NCBI GenBank assembly: GCA_036657395.1
Contig: JAVXGM010000001.1
Location: 124,001-188,000 of the forward strand
Length of the DNA stretch: 64,000 bases
Direction of reading: 5' to 3'
DNA from: JAVXGM01 sp036657395
GTDB taxonomy: Bacteria > Bacillota > Clostridia > Peptostreptococcales > Anaerovoracaceae
Shown here piece after piece: positions 63,796 through 64,000 of this stretch. A program made the translations under genes and the position numbers. The first letter of the stretch is position 1. Every line of letters begins with the position of its first letter. Below the pieces are notes generated by a model. The model was given only the letters and a program-made list of their open reading frames with translations, was not told the origin of the DNA and made no database searches.

Positions 63796-64000
63796 ATGAA
63801 AAGAAAAGACGATTTTGCAGAACGCAGAAAACATATCGCCAATTTAAGTGATGAAGAACTTTACAACCGATTTTGGGAATTAACTGATACTGTAGTTGAG
63901 CCACTTCTTGACCTTGGTAAGAAGAATACAACGCCTTCCATAGAAAGAGCTGTTTTACTTCGAATGGGGATTTCCTCACTAGAAACTAAGCCAATCGTTG
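63796..64000 (+). CDS. oraS: D-ornithine 4,5-aminomutase small subunit (partial)
   Basis: Sixty-eight codons of the N-terminus are in the window, and the reading frame is open to the right edge. The ATG follows GAAAGGATGG; an ATG 5 bases earlier meets a stop at its third codon. The sequence (FAERRKHIANLSDEELYNRFW and VEPLLDLGKKNTTPSIERAV) matches OraS, the small subunit of adenosylcobalamin- and PLP-dependent D-ornithine 4,5-aminomutase. This supplies 2,4-diaminopentanoate for Ord. The large subunit oraE and an ornithine racemase should lie just outside. Confidence 0.92.
   Translation, partial: MKRKDDFAERRKHIANLSDEELYNRFWELTDTVVEPLLDLGKKNTTPSIERAVLLRMGISSLETKPIV

Overview
The window looks like a chromosomal segment of a low-GC, anaerobic, amino-acid-fermenting member of the Clostridia. 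The evidence is AT-rich intergenic DNA, strong GGAGG ribosome binding sites, a T-box leader, clostridial-type LeuC/LeuD, two sigma-54 activators, and at the right edge the start of the ornithine fermentation cluster (ord-ortA-ortB-oraS). A Peptostreptococcales/Anaerovoracaceae-like host is my inference. No phage, plasmid, IS element, CRISPR array, rRNA or tRNA is visible.

Left part (1-9.3 kb): the end of a GHMP kinase (probably ispE) and a GntR regulator on the plus strand face a minus-strand aromatic operon, aroF-tyrA-aroB-aroA-aroC-pheA-aroE/aroK fusion-ridA. The genes overlap or nearly touch. The operon is preceded by a promoter, a 31-residue leader peptide loaded with Phe and Tyr, and a strong intrinsic terminator, which is the layout of a Phe/Tyr attenuator. 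No 3-dehydroquinate dehydratase gene is present.

9.3-27.3 kb: a nitroreductase; three genes for an exported protein, a pentapeptide-repeat protein and an anchored hydrolase; a GNAT acetyltransferase; then branched-chain amino acid synthesis. leuA-leuC-leuD sits behind a T-box leader, leuB lies apart in an operon with a manganese exporter, and ilvB-ilvN-ilvC-ilvD runs on the opposite strand. ilvA and ilvE lie further right (43-45.6 kb).

27.3-34.5 kb: MscL with a zinc ribbon, a Crp/Fnr regulator with cardiolipin synthase, an EamA transporter, a second nitroreductase, and AzlCD.

33-40 kb holds the most unusual system. A sigma-54 activator has as its sensory half a protein resembling the lysine-fermentation enzyme 3,5-diaminohexanoate dehydrogenase, with the dinucleotide-binding glycine loop apparently lost. 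It is divergent from a textbook -24/-12 promoter that drives an 82-residue unknown protein and then an NhaC-family antiporter. Two 16-bp dyads exactly 30 bp apart lie between them. A HisD-family dehydrogenase and an APC permease follow the activator.

40-53.7 kb: a lipoprotein, a DUF815 ATPase, ilvA, ilvE, and housekeeping genes (DUF362 ferredoxin, AlkD-like, class V aminotransferase, RNase H, Orn/Lys/Arg decarboxylase, WalJ-like MBL protein, rlmH, HD protein, Crp/Fnr).

54-58.9 kb: three exported proteins (Asp-rich Ig/FN3 protein, transglutaminase-like protein, membrane-anchored phosphoesterase), then an ArsR regulator.

59.2-64 kb: a RocR-like PAS sigma-54 activator, three copies of an 18-bp GTGCAA/TTGCAC palindrome, a -24/-12 promoter, and the ornithine degradation genes, cut off inside oraS by the window edge.
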